Positions 1-10,268 are shown, counted from the stretch's first letter. The stretch is 64,000 bases of DNA from Desulforhabdus sp. TSK (GCF_022836495.1 NZ_BQXM01000019.1:31787-95786); one strand, 5' to 3'. Notes: generated by a model not told the origin, from the sequence alone. Numbers and translations are program-made.

Positions 1-1
1 C

Positions 2-1159
2 AAAGCGGCCATCGAACGGCCCGACATGGTTTCCGTGGAAATCATCGACATTCAGGCCAATCCCGACCTGGCGAGCCAGTATTCGGCTTTCAGCGTGCCG
101 CAGGTTTTTGCCAACGATGTGCTCATTGCCCAGGGGGTTCAGCCTGAAGAGCTTTTCATGGCCTCCCTGGAAAAAATGGAGCCCCAGACGCTCTTCATCC
201 CGGATATCGAAGGGGATACCATCGAGACGGACCTGGTCATCGTGGGTGGGGGGCCGGCCGGGCTTGCTGCAGGAATTTACGCCGTGCGCAGCGGGTTGAA
301 GACGGCAGTGGTGGAGCGGGGCCCACTGGGCGGTCAGGTGGCCACGACCCCCATCGTGGAGAATTACCCCGGTTTTACGCGCGTGCCGGGCAAGACCCTG
401 GTGGACATCATGGTGAGCCACGCCCTGGAGTACGTACAGATCTTTCAGGGGGAAGAGGTCCTGGAAATTGTGCCGGGAGAGCCCGTGGAGGTCAAGACCA
501 GCCGCCGCCGCTTCCTCACCCGCGCCGTCATGCTCGCCACGGGGGCGACCTACAGGCACCTGGGTGTTCCCGGCGAATCCAGGCTTTCCGGGCGCGGGGT
601 CAGCTATTGCGCCACGTGCGACGGCTCCCTTTTCAAAGGGAAGCGGGTGGTTGTGGTGGGGGGCGGCAACACTGCGGTTACGGAAGCCCTCTACCTGCAC
701 AACATCGGCGTGGACGTGACCCTTGTGCATCGAAGAGACGCTTTCAGAGCCCAGGAGCACCTGGCACGGAATATCGAGGCCAACCAGATTCGGGTTCTGT
801 GGAACACTGAAGTGAAGGAAATCGTCGGCCGGGAAAGGGTCACGGAAGTCGTCCTCTACAACAACGTGACGGGGGAGACCTCGCGGATCGAAACAGACGG
901 CGTTTTTGTCGCCATCGGCTACAACCCCACCGTGGACCTGGCCAAGAAAACAGGGATCGAGCTGACGCCCGAAGGGTTCATCCAGCACGATTCCCATCAC
1001 CGAACGAACATCCGGGGCATCTACTCGGCGGGGGATGTGGAAGGTGGATACAAGCAGATTGTCACGGCCATCGGCCAGGCCACCGAAGCAGCTCTTTCCG
1101 TCCATGAAGATCTCAACAATCCTTACTGGCAGGGGGCCGCGGCAGGGCAGCAACCGTGA
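2..1159 (+). CDS. trxB: Thioredoxin reductase with N-terminal thioredoxin-fold domain (5' partial)
   Basis: FAD/NADPH-dependent disulfide reductase that would reduce a thioredoxin-like partner in the cytosol. The frame is open to the left edge, so the gene starts outside the window; the ATG at 26 is internal to a thioredoxin/glutaredoxin fold, whose cis-Pro motif (SVPQVF) is visible just after it. Counting from that ATG, the FAD-binding GGGPAGLAAG is near residue 74, the redox CATC (C195, C198) in SYCATCDG, and the NADPH-binding GGGNTAV near 212. The C-terminal GDV/T segment (SAGDVEGG) is the usual FAD contact. Fusion of a glutaredoxin-like domain to TrxR is known in anaerobes. All redox residues are intact, so the gene is probably functional. 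Confidence 0.93.
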   Translation, partial: KAAIERPDMVSVEIIDIQANPDLASQYSAFSVPQVFANDVLIAQGVQPEELFMASLEKMEPQTLFIPDIEGDTIETDLVIVGGGPAGLAAGIYAVRSGLKTAVVERGPLGGQVATTPIVENYPGFTRVPGKTLVDIMVSHALEYVQIFQGEEVLEIVPGEPVEVKTSRRRFLTRAVMLATGATYRHLGVPGESRLSGRGVSYCATCDGSLFKGKRVVVVGGGNTAVTEALYLHNIGVDVTLVHRRDAFRAQEHLARNIEANQIRVLWNTEVKEIVGRERVTEVVLYNNVTGETSRIETDGVFVAIGYNPTVDLAKKTGIELTPEGFIQHDSHHRTNIRGIYSAGDVEGGYKQIVTAIGQATEAALSVHEDLNNPYWQGAAAGQQP

Positions 1160-1163
1160 CGGC

Positions 1164-1541
1164 TCAGCGCGTCGCTACTTTGGCAATCTCGATGGCACCC
1201 GGGTGCGCGCAACCGGTCACAATGACCAACCCCTGTTCCCTATCGACGATCACCGGCTGCTCTTTGATGCTTCCACCCAGCTCGCCGGTGCAATGCAGGT
1301 TTGCCAAGGGACGCCGTGGCCCCCTTACGGTCTCGATGCGTGCGCCACGTTGCTCTATCATGCGGCGAAACGTTTTTGGAAAGGATACGGGCGCGTAAAC
1401 AGTCACTTTCGAGTGGCGGGCGAGAAACTGATCGAGACCGCCAGTATGATCGCCGTCGATGCGGGACAGCACCATCGCGTCAATCGAGGTTGGGTCGATG
1501 CTGAAGCTTTGAAAATTATATAGTGAAATCGAAACTTTGGT
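1164..1541 (-). pseudogene. Fragment of an MBL-fold metallo-hydrolase
   Basis: The translated stretch resembles the middle of the dihydropteroate-synthase-like metallo-beta-lactamase-fold family. It has a segment equivalent to the VLSHGHYDHTGGL metal-binding loop, here VLSRIDGDHTGGL, and the later GLVIVTGCAHPG motif. Two of the loop's metal-ligand histidines are lost, and the protein is truncated at both ends: an in-frame TGA lies upstream at about 1542-1544, and a stop comes directly after the CAHPG segment, where the family normally runs about 100 residues further. It sits tail to tail with the thioredoxin reductase gene. I read it as a decayed remnant with no activity. Confidence 0.6.
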
Positions 1542-1684
1542 TCAAGTATCGAGGATCACTGTGCCGCTGCCGGTCGTTTCTTCGTGAGGACATCCCCGGG
1601 CAGTGTCTGGAAAACTGCCAAATATCTGGCAGACATAAAATCGAATTTCTTTTCAGCCTCTTGCCGTCTCTGACTGAACCATGC

Positions 1685-2377
1685 TCATGAAACCCACCGA
1701 AGCAGGAAAAAATACAGGCAGCCGGCCAGGAGAAGGACGCAGCCCGGGACCCGGAGATAGCGGTAGACGGGGGCAGGTGGGGTTCCAAAATACTCGTTGG
1801 AGAGCAGAAGGCACAGGTGCAGGGGGGAAAGGAGAACGCCCACAAAGCCGCTTACGAGAGCGAGCATCATGTAGGGCAGCATGAAGTCCGCCTCCCCGGC
1901 CGACTGAATGAGGGATATGAGGATGGGAAAGGTGGTCCCCACGAATCCGATGGTGAGTCCCACGACGCCTCCCACGAAAAAGGGAAGGACGATGCAGATG
2001 GGCATGAGGGGAACCTTCCATCGGATCAGATCCCGGCTGATGGCCTCCACAGCATGGCTGTCTTCGAGCATTCCTTTGAAAACCAGAATGGCGCACACCA
2101 TGTAGAATATGTTGAGGAGCGGTTTCTGCAAGAGGATCTGCCGTCTCTGCCCGGCAGAGAGGTGATTCTCCTGCCACACCCATGCGATCGCCACCAGGAG
2201 GGCGAAAATCAGGCCGATCTCCTGGGTGATGGTGAGGGCGTATTTCTTGAGGAGGAACGTCAACACGCACAAGTGCTGGGACTGTATCCAAAAAGGCCAT
2301 GAATTTTCCCATATCCTATGCAGTGAATAAGAGCCGATGAATTCAAACCTGGAGATGGTGCTCCTTAACAGGCCCAC
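1685..2377 (-). pseudogene. C-terminal part of a DUF401-family membrane protein
   Basis: About 190 residues form at least five hydrophobic segments and end with a pattern typical of DUF401 integral membrane proteins (FVGVLLSPLHLCLLLSNEYF, then a VYRYL segment and a final hydrophobic helix). Family members are about 400 residues with two halves; only the C-terminal half is recognisable here. The first 30 or so residues do not look like the family, so the upstream half was probably lost. The function of DUF401 is unknown; a transporter role is often supposed. Whether the truncated product is made cannot be judged; there is no clear ribosome-binding site. Confidence 0.55.
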
Positions 2378-2579
2378 ATCGAGAATTCAAGAGCGAACCC
2401 TTTCTGGCGCAAGGCGTTGCACCCATGCTTCAAAACGTTCGGCTTTTGACCCTTTACGGTATATTTTATGAGGACACAAACAGTGTCAAAGTAATGGTTG
2501 AATTGCTTGACCGATCTGTCACCGCTGGCCCTCCAGACCTGAAAATGGCTGCCGGGGGTTCTTCATTGAAACCAACAGC

Positions 2580-4364
2580 TTGCTCATAGCTTTTGGGACA
2601 GGGGTGGAAAAGGAAGGGTACCCACACGCATTGAAACGGCAGGGCATAAAAGACTTCAGCTTCCTGGCATTTTCAGTGGCCATCGGGGTTCTTGCCGCTC
2701 TTGGCGCGCTTGGCTTCCGTGCCCTGATAGAGCTTTTTCAAGGAATTTTCTGGCCTTCAGGCATGACGTTTCTCGACAGGGTCACGAGTGCGCCCTGGTG
2801 GCTGAAAATCCTTGTTCCCGCTTGCGGAGGCCTTCTTGCAGGGCCGATCATCACGTTTGTCGTTCCTGAAGCGAGAGGGCCAGGGGTTCCGGAAGTGATC
2901 GTTTCCGTAGCGAATCGCCAGAGCACCATGCGCCATCGCGTGACGGTTTTCAAAGCCCTGGTGACCAGCTTGCTCATAGGCAGCGGCGCTTCACTGGGGC
3001 GAGAAGGACCCATTGTACAGATTGGATCCTCTATCGGTTCTTCTCTGGCCCAGCTTTTCCGATTGTCACCCGACATGCGCCGCATATGCCTTGCCTCCGG
3101 GGCAGCTGCAGGTATTGCCGCTACTTTCAACGCACCCATTGCGGGCACGCTCTTTGCCGTGGAAATCATCCTTCTCGACATCGAAATCGCGCATATCAGC
3201 CATATTATTATTTCTGCCGTTGTGTCTTCGGCTCTTGCGAGGATTTTCTGGGGGAATTTCCCAGCCTTCAAGGTGATCGGCTTCGAGTTGGTTCATTATT
3301 GGGAGCTATTTTTTTACCTGCTGTTGGGCTTGCTCGCAGGGCTCATGGCCATTGGATTTGTACGCCTGGTTTATGCTATGGATGGCCTGTTTAGAAAGCT
3401 GCCCGTTTTCGATTGGATAAAGCCGGCCCTCGGCGGCTTGCTCCTGGGTTGCCTTGCTCTGATCTGCCCCCATGTGATGGGAGTCGGATACGATACCATC
3501 AATATGGCCCTTGTCGATGCTTTGCCGCTTCAGTTGGCGCTCTGGATTTTGGCTGCAAAGATGATCGCCACTGCCCTCTGCATCGGTTGTGGAATGAGCG
3601 GAGGTATTTTTGCTCCTTCACTTGTGCTGGGATCAGCCATCGGCACGGCTGTCGGCCTTCTGATCTGCCACTTGCTTCCTCATTTGGGATTGAACCCCAG
3701 TGATTATGTGCTTGCAGGGATGGCGGCGGTTGTAGCGGGAACCACTCTGGCTCCCATTACAGCGATTCTCACCATTTTTGAGCTCACCAATTCCTACCAG
3801 ACCATTCTTCCCGTCATGGTTTCCTGTATTGCCAGCACGCTGCTCGTTAAACTGCTGTTCGGCTATTCCGCCTATGAGATGAAGCTGCTCAAACAGGGGA
3901 TAAGCATTGTTCGGGGTCATGATATAGGCATTCTGAGAAATCTTTCCGTAGGTGACTATATGGAAAAGGATTTCGAGTTTCTGGAGGTGAGAGCCCCCCT
4001 CACTGAAATCGTGAGCCGTGTGATACAATCGCCTTTTCCACATTTCGTGGTAATGAACGATCGGGGAGAACTTGCGGGAGTCCTTTCAGCCCGTGACCTG
4101 AAAGCCTCCATGGATAACTTTGATGTTTTAAAAGATCTGACCATTGCGGCGGATTTAATGACCAGTCAAGTGGTTACTCTTTCCCTTCAGGACAACCTGG
4201 AGAAGGCTCTTGAGCTGTTTGAAAAATTCCGGATTTCCATACTGCCCGTGATGCACTCCAATGATGCAAGGGTAGTCGTGGGAATTTTGAAAAAAGACAA
4301 TCTCCTCCAGGCATATAGAGAGAAAGTCCTCAAGGACCGCATCCTGTCTTGCTCCATAAAATAG
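2580..4364 (+). CDS. ClC-family anion channel/transporter with C-terminal CBS pair
   Basis: Inner-membrane anion carrier of the ClC family, 594 residues from the TTG at 2580. No ATG is available; an in-frame GTG at 2604 is an alternative start. Family motifs are present: GPGVPE (about 100-105), GREGP (139-143, with the gating glutamate E142), and GIFAP in the second half. The C-terminal 140 residues form a CBS domain pair, usually a nucleotide-sensing module. Two variations matter. The first selectivity motif has Pro where chloride transporters have Ser (GSGIP), as in nitrate-selective plant ClC-a. The inner proton-relay glutamate of the E. coli exchanger seems to be Ile (FAVEII). Substrate and coupling are therefore uncertain. 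Confidence 0.92.
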   Translation: MLIAFGTGVEKEGYPHALKRQGIKDFSFLAFSVAIGVLAALGALGFRALIELFQGIFWPSGMTFLDRVTSAPWWLKILVPACGGLLAGPIITFVVPEARGPGVPEVIVSVANRQSTMRHRVTVFKALVTSLLIGSGASLGREGPIVQIGSSIGSSLAQLFRLSPDMRRICLASGAAAGIAATFNAPIAGTLFAVEIILLDIEIAHISHIIISAVVSSALARIFWGNFPAFKVIGFELVHYWELFFYLLLGLLAGLMAIGFVRLVYAMDGLFRKLPVFDWIKPALGGLLLGCLALICPHVMGVGYDTINMALVDALPLQLALWILAAKMIATALCIGCGMSGGIFAPSLVLGSAIGTAVGLLICHLLPHLGLNPSDYVLAGMAAVVAGTTLAPITAILTIFELTNSYQTILPVMVSCIASTLLVKLLFGYSAYEMKLLKQGISIVRGHDIGILRNLSVGDYMEKDFEFLEVRAPLTEIVSRVIQSPFPHFVVMNDRGELAGVLSARDLKASMDNFDVLKDLTIAADLMTSQVVTLSLQDNLEKALELFEKFRISILPVMHSNDARVVVGILKKDNLLQAYREKVLKDRILSCSIK

Positions 4365-4639
4365 CCGACTTCATTTGATTTTTTGTTCGCCAATAAATTT
4401 GTCGTTTCCGCATTCTTTTGGAAGGGGAATGACAAGACACGGTACCAATGAATGCCGATTTCTTTCCTTTGGCCTTATGTCAAGAGTTGGTTCGTGCGAT
4501 TGCCCTGAGGAAATGCCCTTGACACCAGTTGCGAGAGGTGCTACCCGAAAATCTGATTGATCCTCTTGCTGTCACCACTTCCGCGCCTTCCCCATCCCCG
4601 TCTTATGCTGTCCGCTCGTGGCTTGAATGGAGATGAGTC

Positions 4640-5170
4640 ATGCCGAAATTGGATGGAAAAAGGGTCCTCATGCTTGTTGAGGATCTGTATGAAGACCTGG
4701 AGCTTTGGTACCCACGGCTGCGTCTCACAGAGGAGGGGGCTCGCGTCGTAGTCGCCGGGCCGGATGCAGCCAGGATTTACACCGGAAAGCACGGGTATCC
4801 CTGCAAGCCTGACACTCGCTTGGACGATCTCGCATCGGAGGATTTCGACATCCTCGTCATCTGCGGCGGTTTTGCTCCCGACAAGCTCAGGCGCAATGGA
4901 AAAGTCCTCCAGTTGACTCGGGAAATGCACCAGGCAGGCAAAGTGGTGGCTCATATCTGCCATGCGGGTTGGATTCCCATTTCTGCTGGGATCATAAAGG
5001 GCTTCCAATGCACATCCACTCCGGGCATAAAGGATGATCTCGTCAATGCAGGAGCCTTCTGGACGGACAAGCCCGTGGTGGTGGACAGAAATATGATCTC
5101 CAGCCGCCGCCCGGATGATCTGCCCCTGTTTTGCCGGGCAATCATCGATCTGGCATCGAAAGGGCGTTGA
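4640..5170 (+). CDS. DJ-1/PfpI family protein
   Basis: A 176-residue single-domain protein of the DJ-1/PfpI class I glutamine-amidotransferase-like fold. The nucleophile elbow is AHICHAG with C108, followed by the expected W/I-P segment, and the conserved acidic residue lies in the VEDLYEDLELWYP segment near residue 18. Relatives act as deglycases, glyoxalases or cysteine-type peptidases; the sequence does not decide between them. The gene stands alone between the ClC gene and the decayed signalling block, with short flanking gaps and no obvious operon partner. The ATG at 4640 follows a purine-rich GGAGATGAGTC stretch that can serve as ribosome-binding site. Confidence 0.85.
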   Translation: MPKLDGKRVLMLVEDLYEDLELWYPRLRLTEEGARVVVAGPDAARIYTGKHGYPCKPDTRLDDLASEDFDILVICGGFAPDKLRRNGKVLQLTREMHQAGKVVAHICHAGWIPISAGIIKGFQCTSTPGIKDDLVNAGAFWTDKPVVVDRNMISSRRPDDLPLFCRAIIDLASKGR

Positions 5171-5392
5171 CCCGAAAGGCCTCTGCTTGGTAAATGTTGG
5201 CGAAAGTTTTCATCCGATGGGACAGAGCGATTTCCCCTTTGAGGGGGGCAGGGGGGTGTTAACGTCTCGGTACATTTCCCTTAAATCCTTCTTCAACGGG
5301 GGGCTTCAAAGACTCCCGGACCAGGTGATGACTTTCGCGGCGAAGTATTGGCCTATTAGCCGCACATTCAGGATGAGCGGCGAGGGGTAGCT

Positions 5393-6758
5393 ATGGCGAC
5401 GACAACCTGCTCGGATGCATCCCAGTCAAAAGCTGAAGGGGTTCCGGAAGTGGCTGCGCACGCTCGCTCATGCCAAAACAGATTCCATGCCCTGTGGGAA
5501 AACGTGCGGGACGGCCTGGCGATACTGGACCCGGACCTGACCATCATCATGGCCAACAGGGCATTGCAGGGTCTTTTTCCGAACGTTTCTCTCGTAGGGC
5601 AGAAGTGCTTCAATGCCTTTCGATGCCGGGCCGTGCCGTGCCTGACTGCCGCCGCCCTTCAGGGGCAGAGCCCCGGCCGGGATGTCCACGAAAGCTCAAC
5701 GCTCATGCGGCCATGCCAATCTTCCCGTGAGCTGCAATGGACCCTGTCCCCTGTTTTTTCTTCGTCGAGCCGGCTCGAGGAGGGTGCGGAGGAATTCCAC
5801 CTGGTCCTGCTCGACATTCGCCTTCCAAGAATGGATGGCATGGAAGTGCTCGTCCACATCAAGGACCGCGTTCCCGCCATGCCCGTGATCATGGTCACCG
5901 GTTACGGGGACATCCAGACGGCAGTAGAGTCCATGAAACGGGGGGCTTTCAACTACATCACCAAGCCCTTCAAATTTCAGGAGTTGCTCGCCCTTGCACG
6001 GCAAGCCATCGAGTGCGGGCGAAACGCCTCCCATGCGTGCAGTCCGTCGCGCGCAGGGGGGCACCCAAGAGCGAAAGAGCCCAAGGAACAGTTCATCCTC
6101 TGCCCCAGCGAGGGGATGCAGCAGGTCTATGCCCTGGTGGAGAGAGTCTGCGCCACGGACAAAACGATAGAAGTTCCTGAGATTTCTGGAAACCGGGAGG
6201 CTGCGCCGCCTGGGCGAGACCAGGGAAATACACATCGACACACGGGTGGTCCTGGCGACGAACATGGACCTCCGCGATGCGGTTCAAAAGGGCCTCCTGC
6301 GGAAAGACTTGTTCTACCGGATGGACCTCATCAACATCCAAATTCCTCCTCTCAGGAGGCGGCCCGAGGACATTGAGCCCCTGTCCACGCACATCTTGAA
6401 AATGGAGCATTTTCCCAGGGGGCCGCGCAGGATCTCACCCGAAGCCATGAAGATCCTGAGAGAGTATTCCTGGCCGGGAAATGTCAGGGAGCTGCGGTCC
6501 GTCATCCTGAAGTCGATGATTTTTGCGCGATCGGATGTCGTCACTCCAGAGGATCTTCCGTCGGAATTCTATGCCGACAGGGCGGCCCGCTCCCGTCCGA
6601 CCAAGACCCTGGAGGATATGGAAAGGGACCACATCATGGCCGTCCTGGAGGAGACGGGGGGCAACCAGAGCAGGGCAGCCGAGGTACTGGGGATCAACAG
6701 GAAGACGTTGTACAAGAAGTTGCACAAATATGGGATGGGATCGGCAGCCAGGGACTAA
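5393..6758 (+). pseudogene. PAS / receiver / sigma-54 activator composite with internal deletions
   Basis: The first frame (5393-6170) reads a PAS-like domain (residues about 25-110), then enters a response-regulator receiver in its middle (VLLDIRLPRMDG with the phospho-acceptor Asp, then TGYGDI and ITKPFKF). The receiver's first 45 residues and the histidine kinase expected between PAS and receiver are missing. The frame then begins a sigma-54 AAA+ domain (SEGMQQVYALVERVCATD) and breaks near 6170. A different frame resumes at KFLRFLETGRLRRLG and continues through VVLATN, WPGNVREL and a Fis-type helix-turn-helix to 6758. The lost part carries Walker A, GAFTGA and Walker B. The product could not activate sigma-54 polymerase; I call it a pseudogene made by at least two deletions. 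Confidence 0.8.
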
Positions 6759-6767
6759 TGACAAAGT

Positions 6768-6817
6768 TGTTTCGCTGAAAAGTCCCTGTGCATGGTGCAT
6801 AGAATGCACCCTACCCC
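6768..6817. repeat. Dispersed palindromic element (GGTGCAT...ATGCACC family)
   Basis: Contains GGTGCAT/AGA/ATGCACC followed by CTACCC, preceded by a GTTGTTTC...GAAAAGTCCC segment. The same core, with a variable three-base centre, recurs near 12913, 25058, 44611 and 48781, in both orientations and mostly between genes. It looks like a small mobile or REP-like palindrome. The rest of the 6760-7230 gap shows no gene I can support. Confidence 0.65.
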
Positions 6818-7229
6818 TGGATTTCGCCTTTCACCGGAATGAGGAAAGTTGGCTTGGCCAACAACATGGGGGCCCAATGACGGGATGGGGTCGAGCCCAT
6901 GGGGAGGGTGACGGCGATTCGATGACTCGCGGCCTGGCAAAGCTGCGGAACAGTGAGGCCATATACCCCTCAAGACCCCAATGTTTTTCAATATATAATA
7001 CATCATTTATTTCAATTGCTTATCTCATTGGTCCCTTAAATGCCATCCACTTTTTGCGATTCCGGCGGGACGCCCCCTTTCCCTGGAGCCGCGGCCGGCG
7101 GCCTGTACTGCCGTACCCATGTGAAGGCATGGACATTGCTTGAAGCGGCGTGAGCCGTCAATCCGCCCCGACGGGGCGCGGCTGGCGAGAGGACGACATA
7201 CCAACCTGGTCATCTCCCTGCAGGGGACG

Positions 7230-8414
7230 ATGACGCAAGGACAGGATCTGCAAATGTTCAAGGCGGCCACAGTCTCTTCCGGAGCACCGTTTTCCAGGGA
7301 GGCGGGGAGACACCTGGGGGAATCCCTGGTGCAGCAGCTGGGAAGCTCTCCTGCAGGATGCCTCTTGTTTTGTTCACCTGAAGAAAACCTGGGCGAAATG
7401 GTCCGGGGCGTATGCGAAGCCGTAGGCACGGGAAATGTCGTGGGGTGTACGAGCGCCGGCGAAATCTCCTGCCAGGGGTACAGCCAGCATTCTGCGGTCC
7501 TCGGCGGCTTTGCTTCCGACCAGGTGGATATACACGTTGCCTGGGTCAACGACATCGGTCTCGATTCGGAGCGCGCGGGAGAGAAGCTTGCGGAAGCTCT
7601 TCCCCATACGGTGCGCTTCGTTCAGCTCTTTTCGGACGCTCTCGAAGGAAACGGCTGTGCCGTCCTCCGGGGCATGCAGCGTGTTCTGGGGAATTCCATC
7701 ATCATTGCAGGGGGGGCCGCTGCCGACAACATGCAGTTTTCCCGCACGCTGCAGTTTTGGGGGCCGCATATCCATACGAGGGCGGCTGTCGCCATGGGAT
7801 TTTCGGGGAGGTTCAGCGTGGGAACGGGGGTGTGCAGCGGCTGGTCTCCCATCGGAATCGCCAAACGGGTGACACGCGCCGAGGGCAATGTCCTTTACGA
7901 GCTCAATCACCAGCCAGCCTTGGATGTCTATAAGCGCTTCCTGGGGAAGCACGTGGATAAGCTCCCCGCTGTCGGGGCGGAATACGCCCTGGGCCTGGTG
8001 GACCATCATGGCTTCATGGGCAGGGAAGATTATTGCCTCATGCGGGCGAGCCTTGCCGTCAATCATGAGGATGGTTCCATCATGTACGGTGGAGAGGTGC
8101 CGGAAGGAGCCATGGTGCGGTTCTCGTGCTGTGACTCCAATTCCCTGCTGGAAGCTGCCGCCGAGGCCGGTCGTGCGGCGTTGACCGACCTGGCTGGAAA
8201 TACACCCGTCATGGCCTTCCTCTACTCGTGCCTGGCTCGCAAAGTCATGCTCGGCCGCCGGACCGATGAGGAATGCCGCATCGTGCGGCAGGAGTTGGGC
8301 CAACACGTTCCACTCCTTGGATTTTACACCTTTGGAGAATACGGAAGGGCCAGGGCGGGCATGCCCAGTGTTTTGCACAACCAGACGGCAGCGGTAGCCA
8401 TTCTCGGAGTCTAA
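7230..8414 (+). CDS. FIST-domain sensor protein
   Basis: About 394 residues with FIST-N followed by FIST-C, a small-ligand sensory module linked in other bacteria to signal transduction. The protein starts with FKAATVSSG, contains the glycine-rich GCTSAGEI and GGAAADN segments of FIST-N, and ends in the FIST-C pattern LGFYTFGEYGR. Starts at 7230 or 7254 are both possible; the longer frame beginning at a TTG at 7140 looks like non-family sequence. Only four bases separate it from the downstream PAS histidine kinase, so the two were probably an input/kinase pair. The kinase is now broken, so this sensor may have lost its output. Confidence 0.85.
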   Translation: MTQGQDLQMFKAATVSSGAPFSREAGRHLGESLVQQLGSSPAGCLLFCSPEENLGEMVRGVCEAVGTGNVVGCTSAGEISCQGYSQHSAVLGGFASDQVDIHVAWVNDIGLDSERAGEKLAEALPHTVRFVQLFSDALEGNGCAVLRGMQRVLGNSIIIAGGAAADNMQFSRTLQFWGPHIHTRAAVAMGFSGRFSVGTGVCSGWSPIGIAKRVTRAEGNVLYELNHQPALDVYKRFLGKHVDKLPAVGAEYALGLVDHHGFMGREDYCLMRASLAVNHEDGSIMYGGEVPEGAMVRFSCCDSNSLLEAAAEAGRAALTDLAGNTPVMAFLYSCLARKVMLGRRTDEECRIVRQELGQHVPLLGFYTFGEYGRARAGMPSVLHNQTAAVAILGV

Positions 8415-8418
8415 CGCT

Positions 8419-9690
8419 ATGGGGCGGGAGAGAGACAGGGATGAAAGGAACGCCGAGGTGGAGGAGAATATCGAGCTGCTGGAGCGCAAGTCGGATATCC
8501 TGACGAACTTGCTGAAGGAAGCCAATGCGGAGTTTGAGCAGGCCCTTGAGAAAGTCACCATCTCGGAAGCGAATTTCAGAGCGATTTTCGAGCACGCTCC
8601 CGAGGCAATATTTATCATCGAGCTGTCGTCGGGGAGGATCGTCGATTTCAATCCCCGCACCCTCGATCTTCTGGGATATTCCGCCAACGAGCTCCTGACC
8701 ATGAGCTTCGAGGACGTCCTCCAGCTGGGACCCGACGGGCAGGGCATCACGATTCCCGGTGTTGTCGGCCAGGACTCCATCAAAGTCCAGGAAAAGCGTC
8801 TGGTCAAAAAAAACGGCACAGTCGTGGATGCCGAGCTCACCTGCACCTTGGCGGCCTATCAGGGAAAGGAATGCCTGATTGCGCTGGTTCGCGATGTCAC
8901 CGAGCGCAGACAGATCGAGGAGCTGGCCCGCTACAAGGAGCTCTTCGAGAGCGTAACGGATCCGGTCTTCATCAGCGACCTCCGGGGACGGTTCCTGGAA
9001 GTCAACGACGTGGCCTGCGACCGTTTCGGCTATCCGCGCAGCAGGCTGATCAGCATGACCATCAGGGACCTGGCCAGGCCGGGCCAGCTGGGTGTGCTGT
9101 CCCAAATGGCCCAGCTGCTCCTGAGCGGGAAAACGGTGCAGTTTGAGCTGGAGACATCCGCCCATTGCGGTGAGCCCGCCCTCTTTGAATTCCACACGCG
9201 CCCCATCACCTACAGGGGGGAGCCTGCCATTCTCAGCGTCGCCCGCGATCTCAGTATACGCAAAAAGCTCGAGCACGCTCTCATTGAAACCGCCCGTCTG
9301 ACGGCTGTCGGCGAAATGGCGGCAGGTGTGGCCCACAATTTCAACAACCTGCTGCAGATGGTCATGGGTGCTGCAGACGCAGCGCTGGCCAAATTGGATG
9401 CAGGGAAAATACGGGAATGCCGGGATGCCATCGAAGGCATTTTACAGGCCTCCCAGAGGGGAACCGAAATCGTCCGGCGCATCAAGGATTTCACTCATGT
9501 GCGCGACGACCAGCTCAGGACGATGGAAAGCGCGGACATCTTTGATCTGGCGGAGCTGGCCCAGGAATCCATCGAGTTCACCAAGGGCTGTTGCTTCCCG
9601 GATTCTCACCCGTTGAAGGACAGAATTACCTTTCCGAGAACGACACCAACGCCTTCGACCTGGGCTTCGACGCCACCTTCGGAGGGCTGA
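8419..9690 (+). pseudogene. PAS-PAS histidine kinase lacking its ATPase domain
   Basis: The frame starts four bases after the FIST gene. It shows a short coiled coil (about residues 10-45), two PAS domains (about 48-165 and 170-285) and a HisKA dimerisation helix with phospho-acceptor H306 in GVAHNFNNLL. The sequence leaves the family near 9590-9605, just after the second HisKA helix, and continues as unrelated low-complexity residues to 9690. The HATPase_c domain (N, G1, G2 boxes) is absent. The next frame is the end of an outer-membrane barrel protein, so a deletion joined the two genes. It cannot autophosphorylate. Confidence 0.8.
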
Positions 9691-10268
9691 ACCTGGAGGG
9701 CGAGTTTGTGTACGAATTCGGTGACGCCGGTGAGTTGGATGGACAGGATGCCGACCGCAGTGCCTTTGGGGGGTTCCTGGGGGCCACCTACACCTTCGAT
9801 TTTCCCATGAAGCCCTACCTGAAGGTCCGATACACCTATTATTCCGGTGACGACGACCTCAACGACGACGACTTCAATGATTTCGATCCCATGTTCTCGG
9901 GGTTTCTCGGCTGGCAAACCTGGGTAATGGGTGAGATCGTCGGTGAGGCCCAATTGCCCAACACCAACAAGAGGGATATCCTCGTGGAAACCGGCTTCTT
10001 ACCGAAAGAGGGGATAAAGCTCTCTTTGGCCTACCTGCACCACGAACTGGATCAGCCGTACTATTATGGGGCGGCGTTTGTGGGGCGCATCCCCGTCACT
10101 GACAGGGACTGGGGCCATGAGCTGAACCTGCTGGCCGACTTCGACCTGCACAAGAACGTGTTCCTGCATTGCGGAGTGGGCTGGGCAACTCCCGAAAAGG
10201 CGGCCGAGGAGATCTTCGGGAACGATGACTCGCTCTTCGGGCAGGTCTGGGTGTGGTTCAAGTTTTGA
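9591..10268 (+). pseudogene. C-terminal fragment of an outer-membrane beta-barrel protein
   Basis: About 215 residues with alternating hydrophobic strands, many acidic turns (e.g. GDDDLNDDDFNDFD) and a terminal aromatic residue (VWVWFKF), the classic C-terminal signature of an outer-membrane barrel. It resembles the alginate-export/porin-like family. There is no signal peptide: the left end is joined to the histidine kinase fragment near 9600 in another frame, so the front of the gene was deleted. Not expected to be exported or functional. Confidence 0.7.

Noticed and set aside
2405..2421. Sigma-54-like promoter (TGGCGC ... GTTGCA) upstream of the ClC gene
   Set aside because: Spacing between the GG and GC elements is one base too long and the match at -24 is imperfect.
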